Shown here: positions 6,200-6,578 of the stretch, piece after piece
Numbering within the stretch: position 1 is the first letter of the stretch
How the letters are laid out: each line of letters opens with the position of its first letter
Source of the DNA: Xanthobacteraceae bacterium
Lineage (GTDB): Bacteria > Pseudomonadota > Alphaproteobacteria > Rhizobiales > Xanthobacteraceae
Direction of reading: 5' to 3'
Length of the DNA stretch: 6,578 nt
NCBI GenBank assembly: GCA_030037185.1
Contig: JASHRR010001240.1
Coordinates: 1-6,578 of the forward strand
Position numbers and translations under genes: made by a program
The notes under the pieces: generated by a model
The model's database searches: none
What the model saw: only the letters and a program-made list of their open reading frames with translations
Told to the model about the DNA's origin: nothing

Positions 6200-6578
6200 A
6201 GCGAATTGAGAACCAATTTTCATTTTTTGCCAAACTCGGCAAGCAACCTGTAAGTTGAATGGTCGTATATCTACAGTGCTGCCATCGACGCGCAGCGCCC
6301 GTGGCGCGCCGCGGTGAAATCGGTGGCAGCGTGCGATCGGGCCGTGAGAGGGGCGACCGCTGTCGATCGATCTTGTGCGCGGTTTCCTCAATCCGGCCAT
6401 CCAATACGGCAATTTTGACCGCATTTTCACGAGGCGAACATCAAGGCAGAATAAAACTGCAAGGTCGCCTTCGGTGCCGATAACATGAGCGTACGTCCGA
6501 ACTACGCCAGCTAGCCGGCCAACTTTGTGCAACGCGCAAGTCAGCACCCGATCGCTCGTCGGCGCGGGCGCGCGCAGG
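6200..6578. other. Region without a recognisable gene
   Basis: About 380 bases in which neither strand gives a protein I recognise. The longest frame runs on the minus strand from 6547 to a TGA at 6199-6197 (116 codons), in the same register as the first piece of the SRA-like remnant, but its translation has low-complexity, Arg-rich, shadow-like text. Short stretches look more natural, for example AVKIAVLDGRIEETAHKID on the minus strand (about 6423-6367) or LVRGFLNPAIQYGNFDRIF on the plus strand (about 6373-6429), but neither extends. Probably further decayed DNA. Confidence 0.4.

Noticed and set aside
5760..6209. Independent gene starting at GTG 5760
   Set aside because: Its first 20 codons are the second half of the HTH protein interrupted at 5751, and the rest lies antisense to the SRA-like remnant.
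6227..6242. Inverted repeat TTGCC-AAACTC-GGCAA as a terminator
   Set aside because: The stem is only five pairs. On the plus strand the T-run is before the stem, and on the minus strand A bases follow it, so it lacks the U-tract of an intrinsic terminator.
1..6578. CRISPR array, tRNA, rRNA or complete insertion sequence
   Set aside because: Reading both strands I saw no regularly spaced direct repeats, no cloverleaf or CCA-type tRNA end, no rRNA signature and no transposase motif with flanking inverted repeats.

Overview
The window looks like part of an alphaproteobacterial chromosome, most likely from the order Rhizobiales (a Bradyrhizobium-like relative). This rests on the GC-rich, GCC/GGC/CTG-heavy codon use in the left part, the protein style of the transporter, and a palindromic repeat of the kind scattered through these genomes. 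No rRNA or tRNA gene was found, so the assignment is an inference.

Left part (about 1-3935, plus strand): four tightly packed genes of a peptide/nickel-type (Opp/Dpp) ABC importer: two inner-membrane permeases (OppB- and OppC-like) followed by two ATPases (OppD- and OppF-like). Gaps are 9 bp or less, or the genes overlap. All catalytic motifs are present, so the machine looks functional. The substrate-binding protein is not in the window and would be expected upstream, so the substrate cannot be named. The OppD-like gene carries a palindromic intergenic-type repeat in frame at its 3' end, which gives the protein an unusual Pro/Gly-rich tail.

Middle (3936-4296): about 360 bp without an intact gene. 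It holds a GC-rich hairpin just after the operon and, on the minus strand, scraps of old coding sequence, including 20 codons that read like a tetratricopeptide repeat.

Right part (4297-6578): one intact gene for an exported amidohydrolase (imidazolonepropionase/prolidase-like) of visibly lower GC than the transporter genes. It is followed by a small excisionase-type helix-turn-helix gene split by an amber codon, and then, on the minus strand, the frameshifted remains of a ScoMcrA-like SRA-domain protein (modified-DNA recognition, usually part of a restriction endonuclease). The last ~380 bp contain nothing recognisable. Together this suggests the edge of a decaying genomic island next to a conserved transporter operon. 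I see no convincing complete new system; the most informative signals are the broken restriction gene, the interrupted HTH gene and the repeat inside the OppD-like gene.
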